From positions 124,001-188,000 of the forward strand of contig NZ_CP087168.1 in the NCBI RefSeq assembly GCF_024748615.1: a stretch of 64,000 nt of DNA. Reading direction: 5' to 3'. Source of the DNA: Pseudomonas sp. B21-048 (lineage in GTDB: Bacteria > Pseudomonadota > Gammaproteobacteria > Pseudomonadales > Pseudomonadaceae). Shown one piece after another: positions 9,107 to 19,200 of this stretch; within the stretch, counting starts at the first letter, position 1; every line of letters begins with the position of its first letter. The notes under the pieces were generated by a model. The model searched no databases. It was not told where the DNA came from and saw nothing but the letters and a program-made list of their open reading frames with translations. Made by a program: the position numbers and the translations under genes.

Positions 9107-9871
9107 GTGCCATTGTCTTTTACCAGGCTAACCTTCACCATCAACCGACTTCCACCTGCCTACCCTGGATGCCTCGCATTGGCGGTACGTTTCGCGATCC
9201 CTCGGACCTTGCGCTGGCTAGGCTGCGCACTGCTGCTGGCCGGCGTCATGCTGGGCGGGCTGCATGCCGACTGGGATTTTTCCCTGATCAGCCGCCGCGC
9301 GCAGGCATTGTACGGGCCTTTGGGGGAAGGGCGGCAGCGCATCGATGCCTGGCAGCAGTTGCTGGCCACGCATAAGCAGGTGGGTGAGCTGGAACAGCTC
9401 AAGGTGGTCAACCAGTTCTTCAACCAGCAAATGCGCTACGAAGAAGACATCGACCTGTGGCACGAGGTCGATTATTGGGAAACGCCGATCGAAGCCCTAT
9501 GGCAAGGCGCCGGCGACTGCGAAGACTACGCGATCGCCAAGTATTTCAGCCTGCGCCATCTCGGTGTCTCCAGTGACAAGCTGCGCATCACCTACGTCAA
9601 GGCTTTGCGCCTGAACCGCGCGCACATGGTGCTGACCTACTACTCGAGCCCCGAGGCCCTGCCTTTGGTGCTCGACAGCCTGATCGACGCGATCAAGCCC
9701 GCCAGCCAGCGAACCGATTTGCTGCCGGTCTACTCTTTCAATGCCGAAGGGTTGTGGTTGCCGGGTGCCAAGGGCAACAAAAAGGTTGGAGACACCAAAC
9801 GCCTGTCCCGCTGGCAGGATGTGTTGAAGAAAATGCAGGCCGAAGGTTTTCCGGTCGAGACGACTAACTAG
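9107..9871 (+). CDS. lapG: LapG periplasmic cysteine protease (transglutaminase-like, BTLCP)
   Basis: Calcium-dependent periplasmic protease that cuts the N-terminus of LapA and frees the adhesin from the cell surface. The catalytic triad is visible: Cys in GAGDCEDYA (about 138), His in RAHMVL (about 173) and Asp in VLDSLID (about 190). A signal peptide ends at about GGLHA-DW, residue 54. The GTG at 9107 has only a weak ribosome site and the N-terminal 25 residues are unusual, so the start may be downstream. It is 14 bases upstream of lapD, the same order as in P. fluorescens Pf0-1. Its target motif TAAG is present in the LapA of this window. Confidence 0.93.
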   Translation: MPLSFTRLTFTINRLPPAYPGCLALAVRFAIPRTLRWLGCALLLAGVMLGGLHADWDFSLISRRAQALYGPLGEGRQRIDAWQQLLATHKQVGELEQLKVVNQFFNQQMRYEEDIDLWHEVDYWETPIEALWQGAGDCEDYAIAKYFSLRHLGVSSDKLRITYVKALRLNRAHMVLTYYSSPEALPLVLDSLIDAIKPASQRTDLLPVYSFNAEGLWLPGAKGNKKVGDTKRLSRWQDVLKKMQAEGFPVETTN

Positions 9872-9885
9872 GAGCATGCGCTCGG

Positions 9886-11832
9886 ATGTCTTTGTTCAAA
9901 CAGCTATTGATCGCTATCTGTCTGTTCCTGGTGGTCGCCTTCACCGGCAGCTTCATGGTCAGTCTGGAAAGCTCGCGCACCCAGTACGTCAACCAGTTGC
10001 GCTCCCACGCCCAGGACGCCGCGACGGCATTGGCGCTCTCCCTGACACCGAACATCGACGACCCGGCGATGGTCGAGTTGCTGGTCAGCTCGATCTTCGA
10101 CAGCGGCTATTACGCGAGCATCCGCGTGGTCGATCTGGCCAACGACAAGACGATCGTCGAGCGCAGCGGCATCCCGGCGGTCACCAACGTGCCGGACTGG
10201 TTCGTCAAACTGATCGGCCTGGAACCGGCCGGTGGCGACGCGATTGTCAGCCGTGGCTGGGAGCAGGCCGCGCGGGTCGAGGTGGTCAGCCATCCGATGT
10301 TCGCGTTGGCCAAGTTGTGGCAGAGCGCGTTGGGCAGCCTTGGTTGGTTGCTGATCTGCGGCGCGGTGAGTGCGGTGCTGGGCGCGCTGTTGCTGCGCCG
10401 GCAACTGAAGCCGCTGGATTACATGGTCAAGCAATCCCACGCCATTGCTCGCCGTGAATTCCTCAGCCTGCCGGAACTGCCGCGCACCCCGGAACTGCGT
10501 CGGGTGGTGCAGGCCATGAACCAGATGGTCGAGAAGCTCAAGGCACTGTTCCAGGAACAAGCCGAACGCAGTGAAAAACTGCGGGCCGAGTCCTATCAGG
10601 ACAACCTGACCGGCCTGGCCAACCGGCGCTATTTCGAAATGCAATTGAACGCGCGAGTGAGCAATCCTGAGCAGGCCAGCTCCGGCTATTTGCTGTTGCT
10701 GCGGGTCAAGGATCTGGCTGGTTTGAATCAGCGGCTGGGTGGTCAGCGTACCGATGAATTGTTGAAAGCGGTCGGCGAGCAATTGTCTCGCGAATGCGCC
10801 AGGTACCCGGAAACCCAGAACCTCGTGACGCGTATTCGTGGCGGTGAATTCGCCGTGCTGGCGCCGGGGCTGGTGCGCGAAGAAGCGCTGCAACTGGCAA
10901 GCAACCTCGACAGTGCCTTGGCGAGCCTGCATGCGACGGGCGCCACGGACGTGGCGTCGGTGGCCTCGATCGGGCTGGCGCCGTTTGCCCATGGCGACTC
11001 GCCGCAAGCGGTCATCGGGTTGGCGGATCAGGCGTTGGCCCAGGCAGAAAGTCAGGGCGAACCAAGCTGGGCGTGCCTCGATCACAGTGCATCGGCCCGG
11101 GTTGGCGACGATCACCATGCCTGGCACACCTTGTTGGATCAGGCATTGGATCAGCAGCGTTTCGAACTGTATTTCCAGCCGGTGGTGGCCAGCCACGACA
11201 CGCAGATGGTGCTGCACTACAAAGTGCTGTCGCGCCTGCTCGACGAGCAGGACCAGACCATTCCCGCCGGGCGTTTCCTGCCGTGGCTCGAGCGTTTCGG
11301 CTGGACCGCGCGGCTGGACCGTTTGATGCTGGAATTGGTGCTTGAGCAGATGGCCGAGCATGAAGAGTCGCTGGCACTGAACCTGTCTTCGGCGACATTG
11401 GCGGACCCGCAGGCGCTGAACAAGGTGTTCGAGATCCTGCGTTCTCATTCGAGTCTGGGCGCGCGACTGACCCTGGAAATTGGCGAAGAACAATTGCCCG
11501 AGCAAGCGGTGCTGGAACAGCTTACGCGGCGTTTACGCGAGCTTGGGTTCTCACTGAGTCTGCAGCGTTTTGGTGGGCGCTTCAGCATGATCGGCAACCT
11601 GGCGCGGCTGGGATTGGCGTATCTGAAGATCGACGGCAGTTACATTCGGGCGATTGATCAGGAGAGCGACAAGCGTCTGTTCATCGAGGCGATTCAGCGG
11701 GCGGCGCATAGCATTGATTTGCCGTTGATTGCCGAGCGGGTCGAGACCGAAGGGGAGCTGGCGGTGATTCGTGAGATGGGGTTGTATGGGGTTCAGGGGC
11801 AACTCTTTGGTGAGCCGAAGCCTTGGCAGTAG
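9886..11832 (+). CDS. lapD: LapD inner-membrane c-di-GMP receptor
   Basis: A 648-residue receptor that binds c-di-GMP in the cytoplasm and then sequesters LapG in the periplasm, keeping LapA on the surface. Order: membrane helix (7-25), periplasmic LapD/MoxY domain (about 26-150) with the W in VPDWFVK, second helix (about 152-172), HAMP, degenerate GGDEF (RGGEF about residue 324), and degenerate EAL (YKVLSRL in place of the catalytic EAL). Both output domains therefore look enzymatically dead but fit for binding, as in characterised LapD. A good AGGAG lies just after the lapG stop, so lapG and lapD are one operon. Confidence 0.95.
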   Translation: MSLFKQLLIAICLFLVVAFTGSFMVSLESSRTQYVNQLRSHAQDAATALALSLTPNIDDPAMVELLVSSIFDSGYYASIRVVDLANDKTIVERSGIPAVTNVPDWFVKLIGLEPAGGDAIVSRGWEQAARVEVVSHPMFALAKLWQSALGSLGWLLICGAVSAVLGALLLRRQLKPLDYMVKQSHAIARREFLSLPELPRTPELRRVVQAMNQMVEKLKALFQEQAERSEKLRAESYQDNLTGLANRRYFEMQLNARVSNPEQASSGYLLLLRVKDLAGLNQRLGGQRTDELLKAVGEQLSRECARYPETQNLVTRIRGGEFAVLAPGLVREEALQLASNLDSALASLHATGATDVASVASIGLAPFAHGDSPQAVIGLADQALAQAESQGEPSWACLDHSASARVGDDHHAWHTLLDQALDQQRFELYFQPVVASHDTQMVLHYKVLSRLLDEQDQTIPAGRFLPWLERFGWTARLDRLMLELVLEQMAEHEESLALNLSSATLADPQALNKVFEILRSHSSLGARLTLEIGEEQLPEQAVLEQLTRRLRELGFSLSLQRFGGRFSMIGNLARLGLAYLKIDGSYIRAIDQESDKRLFIEAIQRAAHSIDLPLIAERVETEGELAVIREMGLYGVQGQLFGEPKPWQ

Positions 11833-11837
11833 CCCAC

Positions 11838-11974
11838 TGATCGTTCCCACGCTCTGCGTGGGAATGCAGCCCGTGACGCTCCGCGTCACAACGGTGTCAG
11901 GCGCAACGCCGGCGGTGGGGCTGGAACGCGGAGCGTCCCTTGAGGCATTCCCACGCAGAGCGTGGGAACGATCA
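11838..11974. repeat. 136-bp inverted-repeat element, copy 1
   Basis: The ends are exact inverted repeats (TGATCGTTCCCACGCTCTGC and its complement, continuing to about 30 bases). Inside are smaller hairpins such as GTGACGCTCCGCGTCAC. A near-identical copy lies at 12592-12727. No coding capacity; it is like other dispersed palindromic elements of Pseudomonas and may be mobilised in trans. Confidence 0.85.
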
Positions 11975-12045
11975 CCGCTAACGAGGTCCTAGGAGATTTC
12001 CTTCAAGTTGTAGCGGTGTTGGTGAACTTGTTCCGGTCGAAGTCC

Positions 12046-12302
12046 AAGGCTAGTCTGGCCTTGTCACTGAATAATCGGTGACACGGACGTGCAAGTCCGA
12101 CCAAACTGTTCAGGTAGCGTGCTGCCATTCCTCTCAATGAACATTTCGATGTTCACTGCTTTATGGCGGCTGCGCGCAGGAGATCCTCGGATCTGCTGGG
12201 TGTCCTAAACAGTCCCGGTCTTGCACACCTGCGCACGGCCGCCACCCTATTCGCGTGCAAGCGAACGGTGACGGCTCCAACATACTGTTTAGGGTATTTC
12301 TT
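12046..12302 (+). ncRNA. Structured leader RNA upstream of the DUF6124 gene (candidate translational switch)
   Basis: Helices seen by eye: 12046-12062, 12063-12082, 12084-12099 (stem CGGAC/GTCCG, loop GTGCAA), 12138-12155, a 17-bp closing stem 12164-12180 with 12228-12244, inside it 12181-12194 with a CTCG loop, and 12196-12218 whose 13-base loop contains CCTAAACAGT. After the stem comes hairpin 12250-12265 (TTCGC/GCGAA), again with loop GTGCAA. CCTAAACAGT is exactly complementary to ACTGTTTAGG (12284-12293), which holds the Shine-Dalgarno bases of the next gene, and with one mismatch to ACTGTTCAGG at 12105-12114. CTTGCAC (12220-12226) is complementary to both GTGCAA loops. A second element on the minus strand at 57559-57823 keeps this whole plan with different bases. 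Function as a switch is inferred. Confidence 0.75.
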
Positions 12303-12575
12303 ATGTTCAAAGTAACGCCGAATCCCCCTGGCCACCGCAAAGGCCGCCTCTTCACCGTCTCCCCCGACATCGACACTGAAGCCCTTCTCGCCAACGCCTC
12401 CGAAGACTTGCTCTCCATCAGCGCCATCGCCGCCGACCTGGCGGATGATGTGGAAGGTTCACGGCGATCCATAGCCTTGGCCCTCAGCCGAATGGCCGAT
12501 GGCGTGCAGTTGTTGGTGGAACGAGCGCTGGATCACCTTGAATCGCCGCAGATGCAGGATCGGGCCAAGGTTTAG
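12303..12575 (+). CDS. DUF6124 family small protein
   Basis: A 90-residue protein starting MFKVTPNPP, the typical opening of the Pseudomonas DUF6124 family. Function is unknown. The body is helical and acidic (DTEALLANASEDLLSISAIAADLADDVEGSRR), with no signal peptide or membrane segment. ATG 12303 has AGGG 8 bases upstream, and that site is complementary to a loop of the leader RNA just upstream, so translation is probably controlled. The RNA plus this gene are bracketed by two copies of the same palindromic element. Confidence 0.85.
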   Translation: MFKVTPNPPGHRKGRLFTVSPDIDTEALLANASEDLLSISAIAADLADDVEGSRRSIALALSRMADGVQLLVERALDHLESPQMQDRAKV

Positions 12576-12591
12576 CGTGAGGTAGCACCGA

Positions 12592-12727
12592 TGATCGTTC
12601 CCACGCTCTGCGTGGGAATGCAGCCCGTGACGCTCCGCGTCACAACGGTGCCAGACGCAACGCCGGCGGTGGGGCTGGAACGCGGAGCGTCCCTTGAGGC
12701 ATTCCCACGCAGAGCGTGGGAATGATC
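12592..12727. repeat. 136-bp inverted-repeat element, copy 2
   Basis: Almost the same sequence and orientation as copy 1 at 11838-11974; the few differences include the last bases (GGAATGATC for GGAACGATC). The two copies flank the leader RNA and DUF6124 gene at 5' and 3' sides. Confidence 0.85.
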
Positions 12728-12738
12728 GGCGTCGGGCG

Positions 12739-13077
12739 TTAGATCAACCCCGTCTCATCATCATCGATCAACTGGCTCAACCCGCCCAATGCTTCACGGG
12801 CCTGGGTGCGGTCCATCAGCTTGGCCTGCGCGGCCGGCGGCAGGTCGGTGACGCGGATCACGCCTTTTTGGGTCAGCACCTGAATCAAGTCGTCGAGTAC
12901 CCGGATCATTTCCAGGTCGCTCTGCTTGAGCTGCTTGAGGCTGGTCTCCACCACTTCGTTGGCATACCAGGCCTGGATTTCATGATGGTCGGCCGGCAGC
13001 GTTTCCGTGGCCTCGGCGTAGGCGGTGGCTTCCACGCGCACCAACTGACCTCGCGCATCGCGTTGCACGTAAAACAT
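12739..13077 (-). CDS. Conserved Pseudomonas protein of unknown function, downstream of lapA
   Basis: A 112-residue soluble protein starting MFYVQRDARGQLVRVEATAY. Relatives in Pseudomonas are sometimes labelled tryptophan synthase beta-like, but nothing here suggests a PLP enzyme: no Lys-centred cofactor motif and far too short. The C-terminal half is acidic (LSQLIDDDETGLI). ATG 13077 has GAGGG 8 bases upstream; the longer open frame upstream lacks a ribosome site. It lies 147 bases beyond the lapA stop on the same strand, past a terminator-like hairpin. Confidence 0.8.
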   Translation of the reverse strand: MFYVQRDARGQLVRVEATAYAEATETLPADHHEIQAWYANEVVETSLKQLKQSDLEMIRVLDDLIQVLTQKGVIRVTDLPPAAQAKLMDRTQAREALGGLSQLIDDDETGLI

Positions 13078-13186
13078 TGAGCATCCCTCGAAAATGGACC
13101 AGCGTCGTGCTGTCAGCAGCATAGGCCAACGCAGGCGAGTATGCGGTGCGACGAGGAACTCGTCACCCGCAAGGTGGCCGCAAACG

Positions 13187-13215
13187 TGACGGCCGCCCGG
13201 TTTGGGCGGCCGTCA
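13187..13215 (-). terminator. Hairpin terminator after lapA
   Basis: TGACGGCCGCCC and GGGCGGCCGTCA form a 12-bp perfect GC-rich stem with a 5-base loop, starting 10 bases beyond the lapA stop, followed on the minus strand by a short T-containing tail. Strong stem, weak T run. Confidence 0.65.
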
Positions 13216-13224
13216 GTCTGCTGA

Positions 13225-16200
13225 TCAGCTGTTGTTGTGATCGACTTTAATGGTCGGATCACTGCCGGCAATCAACGAGTTGATGCTGGCGGTGGACCAA
13301 TTGTTGCCTTCCAGTTTGATCGTCACGTCCGGGGTGGCCGCTGCGGCGTCGGCGCCATTGAACTTGCCGCCAGAGCTGACTTGCAGGGACGAAACACCAT
13401 CCACCGTGGTGATCTTCAAGAAGTGATCAATAGTGCTGCCGCTTTCGCCCTGCAACAGATCACGCAGATCGATGCGATCGCCTTCGCTGGCCTTGAAGTC
13501 CTTGATCACGTCGCTGCCGGTGTCGCCAGCCTTCCAGATGAAGGTGTCGGCACCCGAACCGCCAATCAGAATGTCGTTGCCTTGACCGCCGGTCAGCGAG
13601 TCATTGCCGCTGCCGCCGAGCAGGATGTCATTGCCCTTGCCGCCGTCGAGGAGGTCGTTGCCACCCTGGCCGAAGAGAATGTCCTTGCCCGCGCCACCCA
13701 GCAGCGTGTCGTTACCGTCGTGGGCGCCAGACACATCGAACGCGGTGTAGTGCTCGGTGATGTACTGGTGCACGTTACTGGTGGTGACTTTGCTGACATC
13801 GACGCCGGTCTGCTGGGCCACGAACGCCTGCATGGCCTGATAACCCTCGCCGGAAATGCCATTGAAGCTCACCAGATCGCCGAACAGAATGTCGTTGCCA
13901 TCACCGCCATTGACCGTGTCGGCACCCGGCATCGTCGCTTCGGTATGGCCGATGACCGAGTTGGTCAGGTCTTTCGGGTCGATGTCGGTTTGTGGCGTTT
14001 GATTCGAGTCGTAGGGCTTGAGGTCGCCGAGGGTGATGTCCTTGTTCAGGCCGATGGCTTCGACAGTCGACACACGGCTCAGCAATGTGAAACTGCTGGT
14101 GGAGTTGTCGATGGCAGTGGAATCGGTAAAGTTGCCGGTACCATTGCGATAGGACAGTTCGTACGTTCCGTTACCCTCGGCATGGAGGGTACCCAATTCG
14201 GTACGCCCCCAGTTGTTTAGAGTCAGCAGCGTGACGTTGCCGGCGCTGTCGATGGTCAGGGAATGAGTGCTGTCCAAGGCTACGGAATAGGTCTGTCCCA
14301 ACTTGTAGTTGGTGGTGGTGATGACGTCATCGAGCTTCACATTGCCGTACAAGATCGGGTTGGTCTGCTCGCCGCTCTGATAGTAGGTCGGTTTGCCGTC
14401 AGTGATGAAGTACGTAAGGTTCTTCGCGCCGGTGTTGGCAATCGCGTCGGCACTCTGGAACCAGTTTGCTGTGGTCTTGAACACGTCCTCGTAGTTGGTG
14501 CCTCCGCCGGACGACATCGAATCCAGAACGGATTTGAGCAAGGTCAGCGCGTTTGGATCGTTCAGGTTCACCGACACAGACTTGTTGACCTGGTTATCGA
14601 AATCCACCAGGAAGATATTCACCGTCCCGGAGTTGCCACCCATGCTTTGCTTGAGCGTGTTGAACACCGCGGTCAGCGAATCCTTGGCGTCGTTGATCGA
14701 CGTGCTGCTCATGCTGCCCGAGCTATCGACCATGAACGCGATGTTGTAGTTGGTGCCCGGCACCACGGTCAGCCCGCCGATGTCGGCGATGACGATGTCG
14801 TTGCCGTCGGTGCCGGTGATGGTGTCATTGGCGGCCGTGGCGGTGATGGCGTTGTATACCGCCGGGTAAACCGTAACGGGGACCTGTGCGGTACTTGGCG
14901 CCGAACCACCCAGCGATTCGGTGGATGTCGAGGTGACGGTCAGGGTGAACTGGCCGTTGTAGTACGGCGGCGGGGTGACGGTCAGCGTGCCGAGGTTCCA
15001 GCCGGTGACGTTGGTTTCGCCGTTGGTCGCGCTGGCAGTGAAGGTGTGGCCCGCGCCATCGGTGAGTACCGAGCCCGCCGGTATGCCGCTGATCTTCACG
15101 CTCAGGCTTTCGGAGCCGTCGGTGTCGGTCAGTGCCGTTTTGATGGTGGACAAGTGAACGCTGGTGCCTTCGGCGCCTTCGTTGAGTTTGTAGCCGTCGT
15201 AGTAGCCTTCGCCATTGGTGCCGTGCAGGTCGGAAACCGTCACACCAGATGCGGCCAGATCCGCCACGCCGGTGTACAGCGGCACGCCGGCGCTACTCAG
15301 GTCGATCGCCGCACCGCCGTTGACCGACAGGTTAACGTCATAGCTGCCCTTGTTGTACTGGTTATGGTGGTAGATATCTAGGGTGTAGTAACCGCGGATG
15401 GTCGGGGTGAACGAACCGTTCAGGTTGCCGCCCGCCCCCCAAGTGGTGGCGGCCACGTTTTTACCGCCGATGGTCACCAACAGGCTGTCGTCACCGGTAC
15501 CGCTGAAGGTGTACGTCTTGCCGGCTTCGAGGAAAATCAGGCCGGACGTTTTCGAGGCTGTGCCGGCAGTGACGTTGCCGTTGGACTGCACGTTGGTCAC
15601 AGTGCTGCTGGAGTTCGGGGTGCCAGCGCCGTCGATGACCGATTTCAGCGTGCTGGAAGACGCGCCGCTGCCATCGGTGCCGAGGCCCGATAGGCCGGTC
15701 CAGACTTCCTTGATCAGGCCGGTGGACTTGACGCTGTTGTCCGCGACGCTCAGGGAGGGCGCATCGGCAACCGGCGTGATGTCGATTTTCACCGTGCCGG
15801 CGTTGCCCAGCAGTTGACCGTCGGTTGGCTGGAACTTGATCTGCGCGTAGTCCGCCTGTTTGTTGCCCACGCCGGTGCCGCCGTAGCCATCGGCGCCCGA
15901 TTCGTTGGCATCTGGCGTGAAGCGCAATTTGCCAGCATCGATGTCGGCCTTGCTGAAGGTCTGGTTGGTCGCTACGTCTTTCCAGGTCGAACCGTCTAGG
16001 TACTGCAACTTGCCGTCGCCCGGCAGCTGAGTAATTTTTACCCCCAGATTGGCGGACGGGCTGTCGATATCGCTGATGCCGAAGGTCGACCAGCCGAGAG
16101 TCAGCGGGGTGTCTTCAGTGCCAGTGACATTAACCGGTGCGGCGGTCGGCGAGTCGTTAACGGCGACCACGTTGACGGTGGTGGTCGCGGTGTTGGAGTA

Positions 16201-19200
16201 GTTGCTGCCATCGGTCACCGTCACGGTGATGATCCGCGGCACGGTGCTCGGGTCATCACTGCTGTTGGTGAAGCTGATGTTTTTGATCTGCTGCATGTAG
16301 TCGGCCAGCGTCGCGTTGCCCGACAAGGTCAGGGTGACCGTGCCGTCCTGGCTGTTGGCATTGATGGTGATGCCATTGACGCTGTTGCCCAGGTTCAGCG
16401 CGTCGCCCGGCTGACGGTTGGTCAGCACGATGGTCGCGCCGGTCAGCATCGTGCTGTCCGGGTCGGTGATTTTCAGGTCGGTGTCGCCGATCGAGACGCC
16501 CTGGCCGGTGGTGCCTTCAGTGAAGGTCACGTTGTAGTTGGCCCCGGTGGCTCCGCTGGAGTTGTTGGCATCCAGGTCGAGAACCGGCGCAGCATCGTTG
16601 TCGATGATCGAGGTGCTGACGCTGCCATTGGAAGCGCTGACCGCGAGGTTTTCGAAGTTACCACCCGTGGCCGAGTCGATCTTGACCACGAAGTTTTCGG
16701 TGCCTTCGGTGAGCTTGTCGTCCAGCGTCGCGACGTTGAAGCTCGCGCTGCTGGCGCCAGCCGGGATTTTCACGGTGTATACACCGGTGAAATCCGAACC
16801 GTCGGCGGCGGTGCCGCTGTAGACGATTTTCAGCGTCACTTCGGTCTGCGCCGGGTGGGTCAGGCTGACGGTGTAGCTGGCGGTCTGGCCTTCGGTGACC
16901 GAGGTACTGCCGCTGATGCTGACTTCGGTTTTGTCGATTGTGTCGGTGACGGTGGTGACTGCCGCTGTGTTGCTGGTGACCAGGTTTTCGAAGTTGCCAC
17001 CGGTGGCGGTGGAGATGGTCGCCTGGACAGTGCCGGCGTCTTTGTAGACGTCGTCCTTCGGTGCATCGACAGTCACGGTGCCGGTGGTTTTACCGGCGTC
17101 GATGGTGATCACGGCACCGTTGCTCAACGTCACGGTCACCGGAGTGCCGGCGGCGTTGGTCAGGGTTGCGGTGTAAGTGATCTGGCTACCTTCGGCGACC
17201 GAGTTGGATGCGCTCAGGCTGAGAGTGGTGGTTTCGACGGTGTCGGTCACCGTGGTGCTGACCGGCGTTTTATCCGCCACCAGGTTCTCATAGTTACCGC
17301 CGCTGACGCTGCTGATCGAGTTGGTCAGCGGGGTATGACCAGCCAAAGCATCGTTCGGCGCCGCGGTGGTCACGGTACCGGTGGTTTTACCAACTTCGAT
17401 AGTGATCGTCTGGCCGTTGGCCAAGGACACGGTGACCGGGCTGCCAGTCACGGGTGCACCGACAGTCGCGGTGTAGGTGACGGTGCCGCCTTCAGCTGCC
17501 GAAGCGGTGGCGTTCAGGGTGACGGTCGAGGTGTCGATGGTGTCGGTGATGCTGGTGACCGCGGGAGCCGTGCTTGGCACCAGGTTTTCGAAGTTACCGC
17601 CGGTGGCGTCTTTGATGGTTGCTTCGACGGTACCGGCGTCTTTGTAGACGTCGTCCTTCGGCGCATCGACGGTCACGGAACCAGTGGTTTTGCCCGCATC
17701 GATGGTGATCACTGCGCCGTTCGACAACGTCACGGTCACTGGTGTGCCGGCGGCGTTGGTCAAGGTCGCGGTGTAAACGATGGAACCGCCTTCAGCGACC
17801 GAGTCGGTTGCGCTCAGGCTGAGAGTGGTGGTGCTCGCGGTATCAGTTACCGAGGTGTCGGCCGACTTGCCGTCGACGTCCAGTTTTTCGTAGTTGCCGC
17901 CTTTGGCGTCGTTGATTTTTACGCTCAATGAACCACCGCCGGCCAGGGCATCGTTCGGCGCGGTGAAGTTGACGCTGGCGCTGCTCGAGCCGACCGGGAT
18001 GGTAATGGTCTGGCCATTGGACAGGGTGACAACCACTGGCGAACCGGTGACCGGTGCGCTCACTGATGCGGTGTAAACCACGGTGCCGCCTTCAGCCACA
18101 GTGCTGGTCGCAGTGAGGTTCACGGTCGAAGTGTCGATGGTATCGGTGACGTTGGTGATCGCCGCCGCCGGGTTGGTCGCCAGATTTTCGAAGTTACCAC
18201 CGCTCGCGTCTTTGATGGTCGCTTCGACGGTGCCGGCGTCTTTGTAGACGTCGTCTTTTGGTGCGTCGACAGTTACGGAGCCAGTGGTTTTGCCCGCTTC
18301 GATGGTGATCACGGCGCCGTTCGACAAGGTCACGGTGACCGGTGTGCCGGCGGCATTGGTCAAGGTCGCGGTATAAACAATCGACCCACCTTCAGCGACC
18401 GAGTCAGTAGCGCTCAGGCTGAGAGTGGTGGTGCTCGCGGTATCAGTCACCGAGGTGTCGGCCGACTTGCCGTCGACGTCCAGCTTCTCGTAGTTGCCGC
18501 CCGTAGCGCTGTTGATCTTGACGCTCAATGAACCGCCACCGGCCAGTGCATCGTTCGGCGCGGTGAAATTCACGCTGGCGCTGCTCGAGCCGACCGGGAT
18601 GGTGATGGTCTGGCCGTTGGACAGGGTCACGACCACTGGCGAACCGGTGACCGGCGCGGACACGGACGCGGTGTAAACCACGGTGCCGCCTTCAGCCACA
18701 GTGCTGGTCGCAGTGAGGTTCACGATCGAAGTGTCGATGGTGTCAGTCACGTCGGTAATCGCAGCCGCCGGGTTGGTGGCCAGATTTTCGAAGTTGCCAC
18801 CGGTGGCGGTGGAGATGGTTGCCTGGACGGTGCCGGCGTCCTTGTAGACGTCGTCCTTCGGCGCATCGACGGTCACGGAGCCGGTGGTTTTGCCGGCGGC
18901 GATGGTGATCACGGCGCCGTTGCTCAGCGTGACGGTCACTGGTGTGCCGGCGGCATTGGTCAAGGTCGCGGTATAAACAATCGACCCACCTTCAGCGACC
19001 GAGTCAGTAGCGCTCAGGCTGAGAGTGGTGGTGCTCGCGGTATCAGTCACCGAGGTGTCGGCCGACTTGCCGTTAACGTCCAGTTTTTCGTAGTTGCCGC
19101 CCGTTGCGCCGTCAATCTTGACGCTCAGGGAGGTGCCTCCGGCCAGGGCATCGTTCGGTGCAGTAAAGTTGACGCTGGCGCTGCTCGAACCGACCGGAAT

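Noticed and set aside
12255..12302. Longer start for the DUF6124 protein (ATG 12255)
   Set aside because: That start lies inside the RNA hairpin and adds a leader unlike family members; ATG 12303 has the ribosome site.
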